From: Acidobacteriota bacterium
GTDB taxonomy: Bacteria > Acidobacteriota > Terriglobia > Bryobacterales > UBA6623
Direction of reading: 5' to 3'
Assembly (NCBI GenBank): GCA_016125275.1
Contig: WGMB01000004.1
Coordinates: 496,001 to 560,000 of the forward strand
DNA: 64,000 bases
Every line of letters begins with the position of its first letter. Positions within the stretch are counted from its first letter, which is position 1. Below the pieces are notes generated by a model that saw only the letters and a list, made by a program, of their open reading frames with translations, was not told the DNA's origin and searched no databases. Positions 25,223-34,458 of this stretch are shown here, in pieces. Both the position numbers and the translations under genes were made by a program.

Positions 25223-26290
25223 TTAGCGCGCCACGGTAGGCCGCGGCGGCGCGGCGCTCTGCGCGGCTTCTTCGCCGGGGTTGGCCGGGACGAAGACGAT
25301 ACGCGGGTCGACCGAGGCGCCGTCGGACGCCAAGTGCGCTCCCTCGAGCACATAGATCGGACGGCGCGGGTCGCTGCTGAGCCGCAGCAACGAGTTTCCC
25401 CGCAAGGCGCTGAGCTCTTGCGGCCGGCAGGAGCAGTCGAGAAACTGCGGCGCGCCGCCGCCCAGCGGAATCATCGCCAACCGCCCGGATTCCGCCAACG
25501 CCACCACGGCCTTGCTCTGGTTGACGTCAGCGAAGACCGCCATCGGCTTCTGCACGCCGTCTCGGCCGGAAGCCAGGACCGTCGCACCGCCGCCGTTGCT
25601 CACGCCGTTGATGCGCAGAACCTCGCTGCGGTCGTGGTCCGCCACCAGCGCGTTGTCCTGTGCCGGCAAGAAGGCCAGCGCCAGCGCGCGGCCCACCGAG
25701 CCCAGCCCGCGGACTTCGCCCGAGGCCGTCACGCCATAGAGCGACCCCCCGGCGTCTCGCGTGGCCGTGGCGGCTAGCAGCGTGCGCGCGTCGTCGGAGA
25801 CGGCCAGAGCCGTCAGCAGACCTTGCAGGTCCGCCAAAGAGACCGTGGCGCCCGCCGTCGGCTGGGTCAACATGCCGCTGAGGAACTGGACTTGGCGCGC
25901 GCGACGGTCATAGACGGCCGCCGCTTGGCCGGTCGGGGAAATCAGGACGCGGCTGACCGTCGAGACGCCGACCGAGACCGGCCGCGACTGCGGGGTTTCT
26001 CCGCGCAGGTCGATCCAGACCAAGCCACCGTCCGTATCCACGCCCAGGGCGTACTGCTGCCCCGGGGCCACCTCCGCCATCGCGAGTTGCACGTTCAGCG
26101 GCAGGCCTTCGGCGATGTGAGATGCGCCGGGAACGCCCAGGATCGGCCGCAAGACGAGCTGTTGCTGGTCGAACAGATAGCCCAAGACGGGACCGCTGAC
26201 CGCTCCCTCCGTGGCCGCTGACAGGACCGCCGCCAGGGCCAACGCGGCGACGGCGAGAACTCCCCAAGAGCTGCGGCTAAAGCGTTGCAT
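25223..26290 (-). CDS. secreted beta-propeller-like protein of unknown function
   Basis: 355 aa. Signal peptide (WGVLAVAALALAAVLSAA), then repeated strand pairs such as SVGVSTVSRVLISPTGQAAAVYD and TALAVSDDARTLLAATA that suggest a WD40/YVTN-like propeller with about six blades, and a Pro-rich C-terminus. A CSCRP pair of cysteines near residue 285 may form a disulfide. AAAGGA lies six bases before the ATG, a conventional ribosome site. Partner or function unknown; followed on the same strand by the crotonase. Confidence 0.65.
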   Translation of the reverse strand: MQRFSRSSWGVLAVAALALAAVLSAATEGAVSGPVLGYLFDQQQLVLRPILGVPGASHIAEGLPLNVQLAMAEVAPGQQYALGVDTDGGLVWIDLRGETPQSRPVSVGVSTVSRVLISPTGQAAAVYDRRARQVQFLSGMLTQPTAGATVSLADLQGLLTALAVSDDARTLLAATATRDAGGSLYGVTASGEVRGLGSVGRALALAFLPAQDNALVADHDRSEVLRINGVSNGGGATVLASGRDGVQKPMAVFADVNQSKAVVALAESGRLAMIPLGGGAPQFLDCSCRPQELSALRGNSLLRLSSDPRRPIYVLEGAHLASDGASVDPRIVFVPANPGEEAAQSAAPPRPTVAR

Positions 26291-26355
26291 CGTCCATCCT
26301 TTCCGGGCGCGATCCGTGATTCAAGGTTAACAGCCGCACCGGGCGGACGCCAGAG

Positions 26356-28869
26356 CTAGCGGGCCGGACGGGCGCGTCGCAGCTTGGCCATGTAGTGCTC
26401 CCGGGCCTGGTCGACCAGCGCCTTCGCCTGGGCTTGGTTGGGCGCCGGGCCGAAGTTGTCCCGCTCCACCAAGTTCGCCCAGAAGCGGTCCACCCAGCGG
26501 ATCGCGGTCTCCAGATCCCGGCGCACCAGCGTTTCGCCCTGCACCCACACCGGGCTGCTGTGGGCCATCGCCGGTCCGGCCAAGCCGTCGGCCGGAGGCC
26601 CTGCGACGCGCACCGCGTACCAGGCCGGTCCGTCCAACTCCACGCGCATCTCCGCGCGGTGGTTCAGCGCGTTCGGAACCGGCTCGCTGTGGATGATCTC
26701 TCCATTGCGCACGAACTCGAGCCGGTCCAGGGGCGTTCGGCTCATCACCTCGGCGGTCAGAGTCAGCTTCGAGCCAGCGCCGTCGGAGAGCTTGAGATCC
26801 GCTCCCATCGGCGCACCGTTGACGGAGAAAGTCAGCAGCGGGCCGGTGGTGGCGAAGGTCTCGGCGTTGCGGTAGGCCTCGATCCAGCGCGCCCAGTTGA
26901 AGGTGGCTCCGGTCTGCACGTAAACGCGGGCGCTGCCGGGCAGGCGGTTGATGCCGCGCCAGTTGGTGAAGGCGTCCGTGCCGGCGCCGGCGGCCAGCCG
27001 GAAGCCGCAGTTGAGCAGGCCGTACCAGAGCTGGTAGGCGGACTCGCCGTAGGGCAGCAGGTCGAGCGTGTCCAGGCCGCCCAGCGCGGCGGTGACGACG
27101 GCTTCCTTGGCGCCCAGATTCGTGTCGAAGACGTCGGTCAGCGGTCCGCTGATGGGGTGCATGTAGGTCACTAGCCCGCCGACCTTCTTGGCCTCCAGCG
27201 CCGCCATCGTGTTGAGCGGGAAGTCGTAGGGGGAGTCGCTGCCGGGGACGCTGGTGTACGACGGCGGGATCTGCTCCCGGATGTTCAAAAAGCCCATGTG
27301 CCCCAGCGGGTCGGAGTTGCGGTACTCCTGGCCCCAGAAGAGCTGATAGCTCGGCTGCGACGCCGTGCTGACCTTGCCGGTGAAGGACTCCTTGTCGTGG
27401 ATGAACGCGCCTTGGGAGTTCGCCACGATCATGTTGGCCGCGTTCAAATCCATCGCGCGGAGCCACTCCAGCGAATCCGGCGGGCGCTGGTAGTAGGAGC
27501 CCAAGTAGTTGGCGTGGAAGTGGTTTTCGCCGGAGTGCCAGCCGCGCTGACTCCAGTTTGTCCAGCGTTCGAGCTGAATCGTGACTTCGGCCGTTTCGTT
27601 GGCGCGGACCTCGGCCGTCTGGGACGAGAGTCGATACTCGAAACCCTTGACGGCTTGCAGACGCAACGGCCCGGCCGGGGCGGGGAAGACGTCGTCGCCG
27701 GTCGTCAGGAAGAAGCCCGCCGGCTCGCCCGTTCCGATCGGGTAGTACCAGATGGGTAGGCCGCGGGGCGCGTAGGCCTTGTCGTCCGAGGCTGTCACGT
27801 ACAGTCTAGCGGCCGTGGGCCTGCCCATCTCATCCACCACGTGGACGCGCACCTGCCCGGAAGCCTTGCGGAACTCCAAGCCTTCAATCGCCAGATGACG
27901 CGCCTCCCCGTCAGGCAGGTCGCGGGTGAACAGGTCGAGATTGCCGAGCTGGTTGGTAGCCCAGGCCAACTTCTTGCCGTCGGGCGTGACGGCCGGCGTC
28001 AGCTCATGGCGCGCGGTATTGGTGATCGGTTGGGGCTTTGCGCCGTCCGAGGCCAAACGGTAGAGCTCGAAGTTGCCGCGGCCGTTCACCTCGTCGGCCG
28101 AATAGATCAGCCCGCCGTCGGGCAGGGCGGCGATGCCGCCGAGCATGGCGATGTCGTCGGGCAGATAGCGGGTCCAAGGTTTTTGGATTTGGAAGCCGCG
28201 CTGCACGGCGAGCAGCGACCAGATCTGCGTCGCTCCCTGGCGCTCGCCTGAATAGAAGATCTCTTCGCCGTCGCGCGACCAAGCCGACTCCATCCACCGC
28301 CCGACCTGCCGCTGGGAACGCCGGAAGGCCATCGTCGGCGTGTTGGTCTGGAGCATCGACTGCCGCAAGACGGCTTCGCCCGAGGCCGGGTCCACGACGT
28401 AGAGCAGGGCGCCCCCGGCATCGCCGACCGCGATGGCGATGCGAGCGCTGTCGGGCGACCAAGCCGGAGATCCCGCCGTCGCCTTGGGCAGTCTCGCCTC
28501 ACGCTCGGAGCCGGAGGCGACATCGACCACCAACAGACGTCCACGGATCTGCGGGAATGGTCCGCGCACCACGCCTCCGCGGATGAACGCGACCGACTTG
28601 CCGTCGGGCGACCACGCGGGGTGCGCGTCGTAGCCGCCTTGCGCCGCAGTCAGCTGCTGGGCGTCGCCGCCCGCGGCCGAAACGGTCCAGATCGAGCCGA
28701 ACAGCGTGAACGCGAGCCGCTCGCCGTCGGGCGACCATGTCGGGTGGTTGGCGCCCCAGGCGACCGCGTTTCCATCCGCCGCCTCGACGCTGCGAGACTC
28801 CATCCGCAGCGCCGCCGTCGCTACCGTCAGGCAGACGGCGAGGGTGACCCAGCCGGCTCGGCTCCTCAC
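26356..28869 (-). CDS. exported TolB/PD40 propeller fused to CehA/McbA-type metallohydrolase
   Basis: 837 aa, signal peptide (about 1-31). The first 340 residues hold PD40 blades (HPTWSPDGERLAFTLFG, HPAWSPDGKSVAFIRGG, SPAWSPDSARIAI, ESAWSRDGEEIFYSG). The rest matches CehA/McbA/PHP-like hydrolases: GWHSGENHFHANYLG for metal ligands, then LVTYMHPISGP and GAGTDAFTNWRG. CehA/McbA enzymes cleave carbamates and related esters; the substrate here is unknown. Start is GTG 28869, with TAGAAT six bases before it, so the transcript is probably leaderless. Divergent from panB. Confidence 0.85.
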   Translation of the reverse strand: MRSRAGWVTLAVCLTVATAALRMESRSVEAADGNAVAWGANHPTWSPDGERLAFTLFGSIWTVSAAGGDAQQLTAAQGGYDAHPAWSPDGKSVAFIRGGVVRGPFPQIRGRLLVVDVASGSEREARLPKATAGSPAWSPDSARIAIAVGDAGGALLYVVDPASGEAVLRQSMLQTNTPTMAFRRSQRQVGRWMESAWSRDGEEIFYSGERQGATQIWSLLAVQRGFQIQKPWTRYLPDDIAMLGGIAALPDGGLIYSADEVNGRGNFELYRLASDGAKPQPITNTARHELTPAVTPDGKKLAWATNQLGNLDLFTRDLPDGEARHLAIEGLEFRKASGQVRVHVVDEMGRPTAARLYVTASDDKAYAPRGLPIWYYPIGTGEPAGFFLTTGDDVFPAPAGPLRLQAVKGFEYRLSSQTAEVRANETAEVTIQLERWTNWSQRGWHSGENHFHANYLGSYYQRPPDSLEWLRAMDLNAANMIVANSQGAFIHDKESFTGKVSTASQPSYQLFWGQEYRNSDPLGHMGFLNIREQIPPSYTSVPGSDSPYDFPLNTMAALEAKKVGGLVTYMHPISGPLTDVFDTNLGAKEAVVTAALGGLDTLDLLPYGESAYQLWYGLLNCGFRLAAGAGTDAFTNWRGINRLPGSARVYVQTGATFNWARWIEAYRNAETFATTGPLLTFSVNGAPMGADLKLSDGAGSKLTLTAEVMSRTPLDRLEFVRNGEIIHSEPVPNALNHRAEMRVELDGPAWYAVRVAGPPADGLAGPAMAHSSPVWVQGETLVRRDLETAIRWVDRFWANLVERDNFGPAPNQAQAKALVDQAREHYMAKLRRARPAR

Positions 28870-28875
28870 GCGGGG

Positions 28876-28881
28876 ATTCTA
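28876..28881 (-). promoter_or_regulatory. -10-like element, CehA/McbA gene
   Basis: TAGAAT on the minus strand ends six bases before GTG 28869. Confidence 0.4.
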
Positions 28882-28907
28882 ACCCGGAACCCGGAAAAAA
28901 TCCTCGC

Positions 28908-28913
28908 TAAACT
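28908..28913 (+). promoter_or_regulatory. -10-like element, panB
   Basis: TAAACT ends nine bases before GTG 28923. It lies 26 bases from the opposing -10 of the divergent gene, so the two promoters are packed back to back in 53 bp. Confidence 0.4.
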
Positions 28914-28922
28914 GAGAGGTTC

Positions 28923-29726
28923 GTGCCTACCAACCAACAGCGCCCCGTTCGCGCGCCGGACCTGCGCCGCTGGAAAGCGGACGGCCGCAAGATCGTCATG
29001 CTGACGGCCTACGACGCGACCATGGCGCGCCTGCTCGAGCGCGCCGGTGTGGACTTGTTGCTCGTCGGCGATTCGCTCGGCATGGTCGTGCTGGGCTATG
29101 AGACGACCGTGCCTGTCACGCTCGACGACGTGGTGCACCACGCGCGGGCGGTCAGCCGCGCCGTACGGCGGCCGCTGGTCGTGGCCGATCTGCCGTTTCT
29201 GAGCTTCCAGGCCAGCGTCGAGCAGGCCGTCCGAGCCGCAGCCCGATTGATGCAAGACGGCGGCGCGGCGGCGGTCAAGCTCGAGGGCGGCCGTTCGGTG
29301 GCCGACCTGGTCAAGCGCCTGGTCGAGATCGGCGTGCCGGTCATGGGACACCTGGGCCTGACGCCGCAAGCCGTGCATCAACTCGGCGGGTTCCGGCGGC
29401 AGGGCAAGACGGCCGAGGCGGCCGAGGCGCTGCTGGCGGACGCCTTGGCGCTGCAGGAAGCAGGGGCCTTCGCCCTCGTGCTGGAGTCGATCCCCGGACC
29501 GCTGGCCGAGCGGGTCACCCAGGCGCTCGAGATTCCCACCATCGGCATCGGCGCGGGCCCGACCTGTGACGGACAGGTGCTGGTCACCCAGGACATCCTG
29601 GGCCTCTACGACAGCATTCCGCCGTTTGCGAAGGTCTACGCGGAGCTCGGCCGAGCGACGGTTGAAGCCGCCTCGTCCTACGCCGAGGACGTGCGCCAAG
29701 GACGCTTCCCGGAGTCCGAGGGTTGA
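28923..29726 (+). CDS. panB: 3-methyl-2-oxobutanoate hydroxymethyltransferase (ketopantoate)
   Basis: 267 aa. Adds the one-carbon unit from methylene-THF to alpha-ketoisovalerate, first step of pantothenate synthesis. MLTAYDATMARLLERAG, LLVGDSLGMVVLGY (metal Asp), VVADLPFLSF, AAAVKLEGG, and GHLGLTPQAVHQLGGF are the conserved blocks, and the C-terminal Glu-rich helix with IPTIGIGAGPTCDGQVLV completes the barrel. GTG start. The stop overlaps the panC TTG by TTGA. Confidence 0.97.
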   Translation: MPTNQQRPVRAPDLRRWKADGRKIVMLTAYDATMARLLERAGVDLLLVGDSLGMVVLGYETTVPVTLDDVVHHARAVSRAVRRPLVVADLPFLSFQASVEQAVRAAARLMQDGGAAAVKLEGGRSVADLVKRLVEIGVPVMGHLGLTPQAVHQLGGFRRQGKTAEAAEALLADALALQEAGAFALVLESIPGPLAERVTQALEIPTIGIGAGPTCDGQVLVTQDILGLYDSIPPFAKVYAELGRATVEAASSYAEDVRQGRFPESEG

Positions 29727-30568
29727 CCCAGCTCATCGAGTCGATCGCAGCTTTGCGAGCGGCGTTGGAACCGACGCGGCGCGCCGGCCGAACGATCGGC
29801 CTCGTCCCGACGATGGGCGCGCTCCACGCCGGACATGTGGCGCTGATCGAACGCGCCCGGGCCGAGTGCAACGTGGTCGTCGTCACCCTGTTCGTCAACC
29901 GGCTGCAGTTCAACCAGGCGGCGGACTTCGAGCTCTACCCGCGTACGGTGGAATCGGATCTGGCGGCCTGCGCCGCCGCCGGCGCCGACTACCTGTTCGC
30001 GCCTCCGCAGCAGGAGATGTATCCGGACGAGCCGCGAACGTTCGTCGAGGTCGAGGAGCTGACCGAGGGCCTGTGCGGCGCCTTCCGGCCCGGCCATTTT
30101 CGGGGCGTCGCCACCGTCTGTGCCAAGCTGTTCCACATCGCCGGCGCGGATCGCGCCTACTTTGGCGAGAAGGACTTTCAGCAGTTGGCGGTGATTCGGC
30201 GCGTGGTGCGGGACCTGAACTTCCCGCTCGAGATCGTCGGCGTCCCGACCGTTCGCGAGCTCGACGGGTTGGCGATGAGCTCCCGCAACGCTCGCTTGGG
30301 AGCGGCGGAACGCGCCGCCGCGGTCGTTCTGTGGCGGGCGATCGAGGCCGCTCGGCGAGCCTTTGCCGACGGCGAGCGTGGCGCGGCGGAACTGCTGGCG
30401 GTCGCTCGCCGTCCGCTCGACGCCGAGCCGCTGGCGCGGACAGAGTACGTGGAGCTGGTGGACCCGGAAACCCTGGCGCCGCTCGAACGCGTCGAAGGGG
30501 AGTCGCGCTTGGCGCTGGCCGTCTGGATCGGCGACGTGCGTTTGATCGACAATGCGCCTTTGAAGTAG
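29723..30568 (+). CDS. panC: pantoate--beta-alanine ligase
   Basis: 281 aa. Forms pantothenate from pantoate and beta-alanine with ATP. Class I synthetase motifs: HIGH-like HAGH in VPTMGALHAGHVALIERAR and KMSKS-like MSSRNARLG; PRTVESDL, CGAFRPGHFRGVATVCAKLFHI and AYFGEKDFQQLAVIRR are canonical. TTG start inside the panB stop. panD (beta-alanine from aspartate) is not in the window; the next gene is a P1 aminopeptidase. Confidence 0.97.
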   Translation: MTQLIESIAALRAALEPTRRAGRTIGLVPTMGALHAGHVALIERARAECNVVVVTLFVNRLQFNQAADFELYPRTVESDLAACAAAGADYLFAPPQQEMYPDEPRTFVEVEELTEGLCGAFRPGHFRGVATVCAKLFHIAGADRAYFGEKDFQQLAVIRRVVRDLNFPLEIVGVPTVRELDGLAMSSRNARLGAAERAAAVVLWRAIEAARRAFADGERGAAELLAVARRPLDAEPLARTEYVELVDPETLAPLERVEGESRLALAVWIGDVRLIDNAPLK

Positions 30569-30586
30569 CCGGCAAAGGAGACAGTG

Positions 30587-31669
30587 ATGTCGACCTCTTC
30601 CTCCCGCCGAACCCTGCTGCAGTCCGCCGCGGCCGCCCCGCTGGCAGCCTCGATGGCGACGGCCCCTGAGCGTAGCCGCGTACAGCCGAAGGGGTCGATC
30701 ACCGACGTCCCCGGTGTCGAGGTCGGTCACTGGACCTCGACCCGGCGGCCCACCGGCTGCACCGTCGTTCTCACGCGGGAGGGGGCCGTGGCCGGAGTGG
30801 ACGTCCGCGGCGGCGGGCCGGGCACCCGGGAGACGGACCTGCTGCGGCCCGAGCGGACGATCGAGCGGGCGCATGCCGTGGTGCTGTCGGGCGGCAGCGC
30901 CTTCGGACTGGCGACCGCCGACGGCGTGATGCGGTACCTGGAGGAGATCGGCGTGGGCTTTCGAGCCGGGGCGACCGTCGTGCCGATCGTGCCTGCCGCG
31001 ATCCTCTACGACCTGGGCCTGGGCGACGGCTCCATCCGCCCAACGGCGGAATCCGGTTACCAAGCCGCCAAAGGCGCTTCGTCGCAGGCCGTTCCGCAAG
31101 GCTCGGTGGGAGCGGGCGCCGGGGCCACCGTCGGCAAGCTGCTGGGCGCGGGGCGGTCGATGAAATCTGGCCTGGGCAGCGCTTCGCTGGAGCTGCCGGA
31201 TGGACTCGTGATCGGCGCCGTCGTCGCCGTGAATGCGCTGGGCGATGTGGTCGATCCCGAAACCAATGAGATTCTGGCGGGAGCGCTGAACGAGGACGAG
31301 AACGGATTCGCCGACGTGGCCCGGCGAATCCGGGAAGGCCTGGGGCTCGGCGCCGGAGGCCGCTTGCAGAACACCACCCTCGGAGTCGTGGCCGCCAACG
31401 TCGACTGGACCCAGGCGCAGGCCACCAAGGTCGCCCAGATGGCGCACGACGGGCTGGCTCGTACCATCCGGCCGGTCCACATGCCGTTCGACGGCGACAC
31501 CGTCTTCGCGCTCGGCACAGGCGGCCTGAAGGTCGATACTGCCAAGCTGGGCCTGCTGGGGGCTTTGGCCGCCGACGTTCTCGGCCACGCCGTCGTGGCG
31601 GCTGTGCTCCAGGCGACCACGGCGGAAGGCCGTCGCGCGCGCCGAGACCTCTTCCCCGACAATGAATAG
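30587..31669 (+). CDS. Tat-exported P1/S58-family peptidase (DmpA/BapA/NylC superfamily)
   Basis: 360 aa. Twin-arginine signal (SSRRTLLQSAAAAPLAAS), then GSITDVPGVEVGHWT, VVLTREGAVAGVDVRGGGPGTRETD and LSGGSAFGLATADG, hallmark of the P1 family. These are made as one chain and self-cleave before a nucleophile; here that site is probably Thr in QNTTLGVVAANVD (about residue 262), as in NylC, not the Ser of DmpA/BapA. Family members release beta-alanine or other residues from peptides or amides. AAAGGAG lies six bases before ATG 30587. Close behind panC, 18 bp apart. Confidence 0.87.
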   Translation: MSTSSSRRTLLQSAAAAPLAASMATAPERSRVQPKGSITDVPGVEVGHWTSTRRPTGCTVVLTREGAVAGVDVRGGGPGTRETDLLRPERTIERAHAVVLSGGSAFGLATADGVMRYLEEIGVGFRAGATVVPIVPAAILYDLGLGDGSIRPTAESGYQAAKGASSQAVPQGSVGAGAGATVGKLLGAGRSMKSGLGSASLELPDGLVIGAVVAVNALGDVVDPETNEILAGALNEDENGFADVARRIREGLGLGAGGRLQNTTLGVVAANVDWTQAQATKVAQMAHDGLARTIRPVHMPFDGDTVFALGTGGLKVDTAKLGLLGALAADVLGHAVVAAVLQATTAEGRRARRDLFPDNE

Positions 31670-32902
31670 ATGGCCGCGGCCTCGTTCGTCGAGCTCTTTC
31701 GGCTGGCCTGGGACTCCTTCTCCCAGAATCGGCTCCGCACCGCGCTCGCCGTTCTCGGCCTTACGATGGGCGTCGCCACGCTGATCGGCGTGATGACGCT
31801 GATCCAGGGCGCCAACGCCTACGTCGGCGACAAGGTGGCCGGGCTGGGGACCGGCGTCTTCCGCATCGCCAAGCGCTCCTTCGACGTGACCAACCTCGAG
31901 GAGTACTACAGCTCCCAGCGCAACCCGGACATCACCTACGACGACTTTTTGGCCGTCCGCGAGGGCTGTGGCGAGTGCGACGCGGTCGGCGCGACCATCA
32001 CGGCCCGCGTAAAGGCCCGGCGCGGCGGCCTGGAGCTCAGCGACGTCAACCTCGAGGGCCAGAGCTACGAGATGGCCGACGTCTCTACGCGCACGGTGGA
32101 ACGCGGTCGTTACTTCACGCTGGGGGAGCAGCGACGGGCGGCGGCCGTCTGCGTGATTGGGGCCGACGTGGCGGAGCGGCTGTTTCCCGGCGTGGACCCC
32201 TTGGAACGCAGCCTGCGCATCGACCGCGAGCCCCTCAAGGTCATCGGCGTCTACGAACGCGTCGGCTCGGTGCTGGGCCAGAACCAGGATTCGTTCGCAG
32301 TCGTGCCGCTGGAGACCTTCCGGCAGATGCGCGGCCTGCGGCAGTCGCTGACCATCGAGGCCTCCGCCGGCGACGGGCCGCGCTTCCAGCGCGCCCAGGA
32401 CCAGGCCCGGGTGATCCTGCGCGCGCGCCGCAACATCGGCCCTCGCGACGACGAAAACTTCTACATCGGCACCGCCGACACCTATATCGCGCTTTGGCAG
32501 ACCATCAGCGCCTCGTTCGTCTTCGTGTTTGGAGGCGTCTCCACCATTGCCGGCTTGGTGGGCGGCATCGTGATCATGAACATGATGCTGGTGAGCGTGG
32601 CGCAGCGCACCCGTGAGATCGGCGTGCGGCGGGCTTGCGGGGCGCGCCGCAGCGACATCCGCCGCCAGTTCCTCACCGAGAGCGTGCTGCAGTGCCTGCT
32701 GGGCGGAGCCTTGGGCGTGGCCGGCGGCGTGGGGGGCGCTTGGTTGCTTCGGCGCTATGCGGACTTCCCGGCGGACCTGCAGTGGTGGACGGCCGCCTTG
32801 GGCGTGGGCTACGCGGCCGCCATCGGGCTCTTCTTTGGGATCTATCCGGCGATCCGGGCCGCCGCGCTCGACCCGGTGGAAGCATTGCGGGAGGACCGAT
32901 GA
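31670..32902 (+). CDS. MacB/FtsX-type ABC transporter permease (copy 1)
   Basis: 410 aa. One N-terminal TM helix after SFVELFRLAWDSFSQNRLRTALAVLGLTMGV, a large periplasmic MacB_PCD domain, then three C-terminal helices with VSVAQRTREIGVRRACGARRSDIRRQFL, the FtsX signature. Such permeases couple ATP hydrolysis to lipoprotein or macrolide/peptide handling, but no ATPase or membrane-fusion gene adjoins. The ATG immediately follows the previous stop (no gap) and the end overlaps the next permease by ATGA. Confidence 0.9.
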   Translation: MAAASFVELFRLAWDSFSQNRLRTALAVLGLTMGVATLIGVMTLIQGANAYVGDKVAGLGTGVFRIAKRSFDVTNLEEYYSSQRNPDITYDDFLAVREGCGECDAVGATITARVKARRGGLELSDVNLEGQSYEMADVSTRTVERGRYFTLGEQRRAAAVCVIGADVAERLFPGVDPLERSLRIDREPLKVIGVYERVGSVLGQNQDSFAVVPLETFRQMRGLRQSLTIEASAGDGPRFQRAQDQARVILRARRNIGPRDDENFYIGTADTYIALWQTISASFVFVFGGVSTIAGLVGGIVIMNMMLVSVAQRTREIGVRRACGARRSDIRRQFLTESVLQCLLGGALGVAGGVGGAWLLRRYADFPADLQWWTAALGVGYAAAIGLFFGIYPAIRAAALDPVEALREDR

Positions 32903-34155
32903 CCCGGCAGCAACTCGGCGAAAACATCGGCGTCGCCCTGGATTCGCTGCGGGCGCGGCCGGGCCGGTCGTTCCTGACGCTGCTGGGCATCGTCATCGGC
33001 GTGGCCGCCGTCATCACCGTGGCCGCGCTGATCGAAGGGCTCAACCGCGACATCGTCAGCCGCGTGCAACAGCTTGGCTCCAAGGTCTTCTTCGTCGGAC
33101 GCTTTCCGGCCGGCGTGAGCCCGGAGCAGTGGACCGAGGAGATCCGCACCCGCAAGGACTTCGAATACTCCTACGCCCGCGCCATCCGGGAGAGCTGCCC
33201 GACGGTCGAGTACGCCACGGTCTTCGCCGATCACTCCTTCGTCTTTGGCTACGAGAACGAGATTCGTTACCGCAACGAGCGCGCGACGAGCTTCTTCTTG
33301 CGTGGCGTGGACGAACAGTTTGATGACGCCATGCCCATGGCGACCGCCGAGCAGGGCCGCTTTATCACGGAAGCCGATCAGGGCCGCGCGCGGCCGGTGA
33401 CGGTGATCGGGCTCGGCATCGCCGAAGCCTTGTTCCCGCAGATCGACCCACTTGGCCGGACGGTGCGGCTGAACGGGATGCCGTTCGAGGTGATCGGCGT
33501 CCTGGCGAATGACGACGGCCTGTTCGGCGGGCCCGGGCTCAACGATTTCGTGTTGATCCCCTACGCCACCTTCCACAAGCTCTACCCCGAGGTCGAGATG
33601 CACTATCTGGCCGTCTCGGTGGCGGATACGGCCGATCTGCCGCAGGCTGTGGACGAGGTCGTGGCGACGCTGCGCCGCCTCCGCGACGTGCCGCCGCACA
33701 AGGAGAACGACTTCGAAGTCACCCTGCCGGACTTTCTGGAAAACCTCTGGTCACAACTGACCTCGACGCTGTTCCTGCTGACCTTCGGAGTGAGCTCGAT
33801 GGCGCTGGTGGTGGGCGGCATCGGGGTCATGAACGTGATGCTCGTCTCGGTGACCGAGCGCACCAAGGAGATCGGCGTTCGCAAGGCGGTCGGGGCGCGG
33901 CGGCAGGACATCCGGGCGCAGTTTCTGATCGAGGCGCTGGCGCAGACGATCGTGGGCGGAGTGCTGGGGATCGCGGTCGGCGCGGCGGCGAGCTGGGCGA
34001 TCTCGCAACTGTTTCCGACGTTCTCGGCCTATTTGTCGACGTTCTGGATCGTGACCGGGGCGGCGGTCTCGGCGGCCACGGGGCTGATTTTTGGCTACAA
34101 GCCGGCCAGCCGGGCGGCCGAGATGGACCCGATCGAGTGCTTGCGGTACGAGTAG
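32899..34155 (+). CDS. MacB/FtsX-type ABC transporter permease (copy 2)
   Basis: 418 aa. Same topology as the preceding gene: RPGRSFLTLLGIVIGVAAVI, periplasmic domain, then VSVTERTKEIGVRKAVGARRQDIRAQFLIEA in the FtsX part, and three C-terminal helices. The pair probably forms a heterodimeric permease. The ATP-binding subunit must be encoded elsewhere. Next to it on the right is a 303-bp gap without a gene. Confidence 0.9.
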   Translation: MTRQQLGENIGVALDSLRARPGRSFLTLLGIVIGVAAVITVAALIEGLNRDIVSRVQQLGSKVFFVGRFPAGVSPEQWTEEIRTRKDFEYSYARAIRESCPTVEYATVFADHSFVFGYENEIRYRNERATSFFLRGVDEQFDDAMPMATAEQGRFITEADQGRARPVTVIGLGIAEALFPQIDPLGRTVRLNGMPFEVIGVLANDDGLFGGPGLNDFVLIPYATFHKLYPEVEMHYLAVSVADTADLPQAVDEVVATLRRLRDVPPHKENDFEVTLPDFLENLWSQLTSTLFLLTFGVSSMALVVGGIGVMNVMLVSVTERTKEIGVRKAVGARRQDIRAQFLIEALAQTIVGGVLGIAVGAAASWAISQLFPTFSAYLSTFWIVTGAAVSAATGLIFGYKPASRAAEMDPIECLRYE

Positions 34156-34458
34156 AGGTGGACGGACCGGGCGCTGGGGGCGGCCCGCCCACGGCTTGAC
34201 TGCAAATGTTGCTCCGCCTCTCGCCGCAAATCTCGGCTGTTGGCCGACCGCCCAGGAGCCGGCGCGCACGGCATAGAGCAAGGCGCACCATGCTTCGGAC
34301 GTTTCCGAGAGTCGCCTGCCTTGCGCCGACGGTCTCTCCTGGGGTCCGTGCGATGGGAACCACCCGAAAGCCTGACAGTGGGATCGCCGATTGAGACGCT
34401 CAGCGAAAGTTCTTACCGGTGAAACCGAACCTTCCCCCATCTGAGCGAGAATTCCTCC
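34156..34458. other. gene-free stretch
   Basis: No convincing coding frame. Just after the permease stop there is a short GC-rich inverted repeat (GGGCGG/CCGCCC within about 34178-34191) that could end transcription weakly. A GAGAAT at 34447-34452 lies six bases before the next ATG. Otherwise nothing seen. Confidence 0.5.

Noticed and set aside
29678-31588. 636-residue minus-strand frame over panC and the P1 peptidase
   Set aside because: Shadow frame; the plus strand carries unmistakable PanC and P1 motifs.
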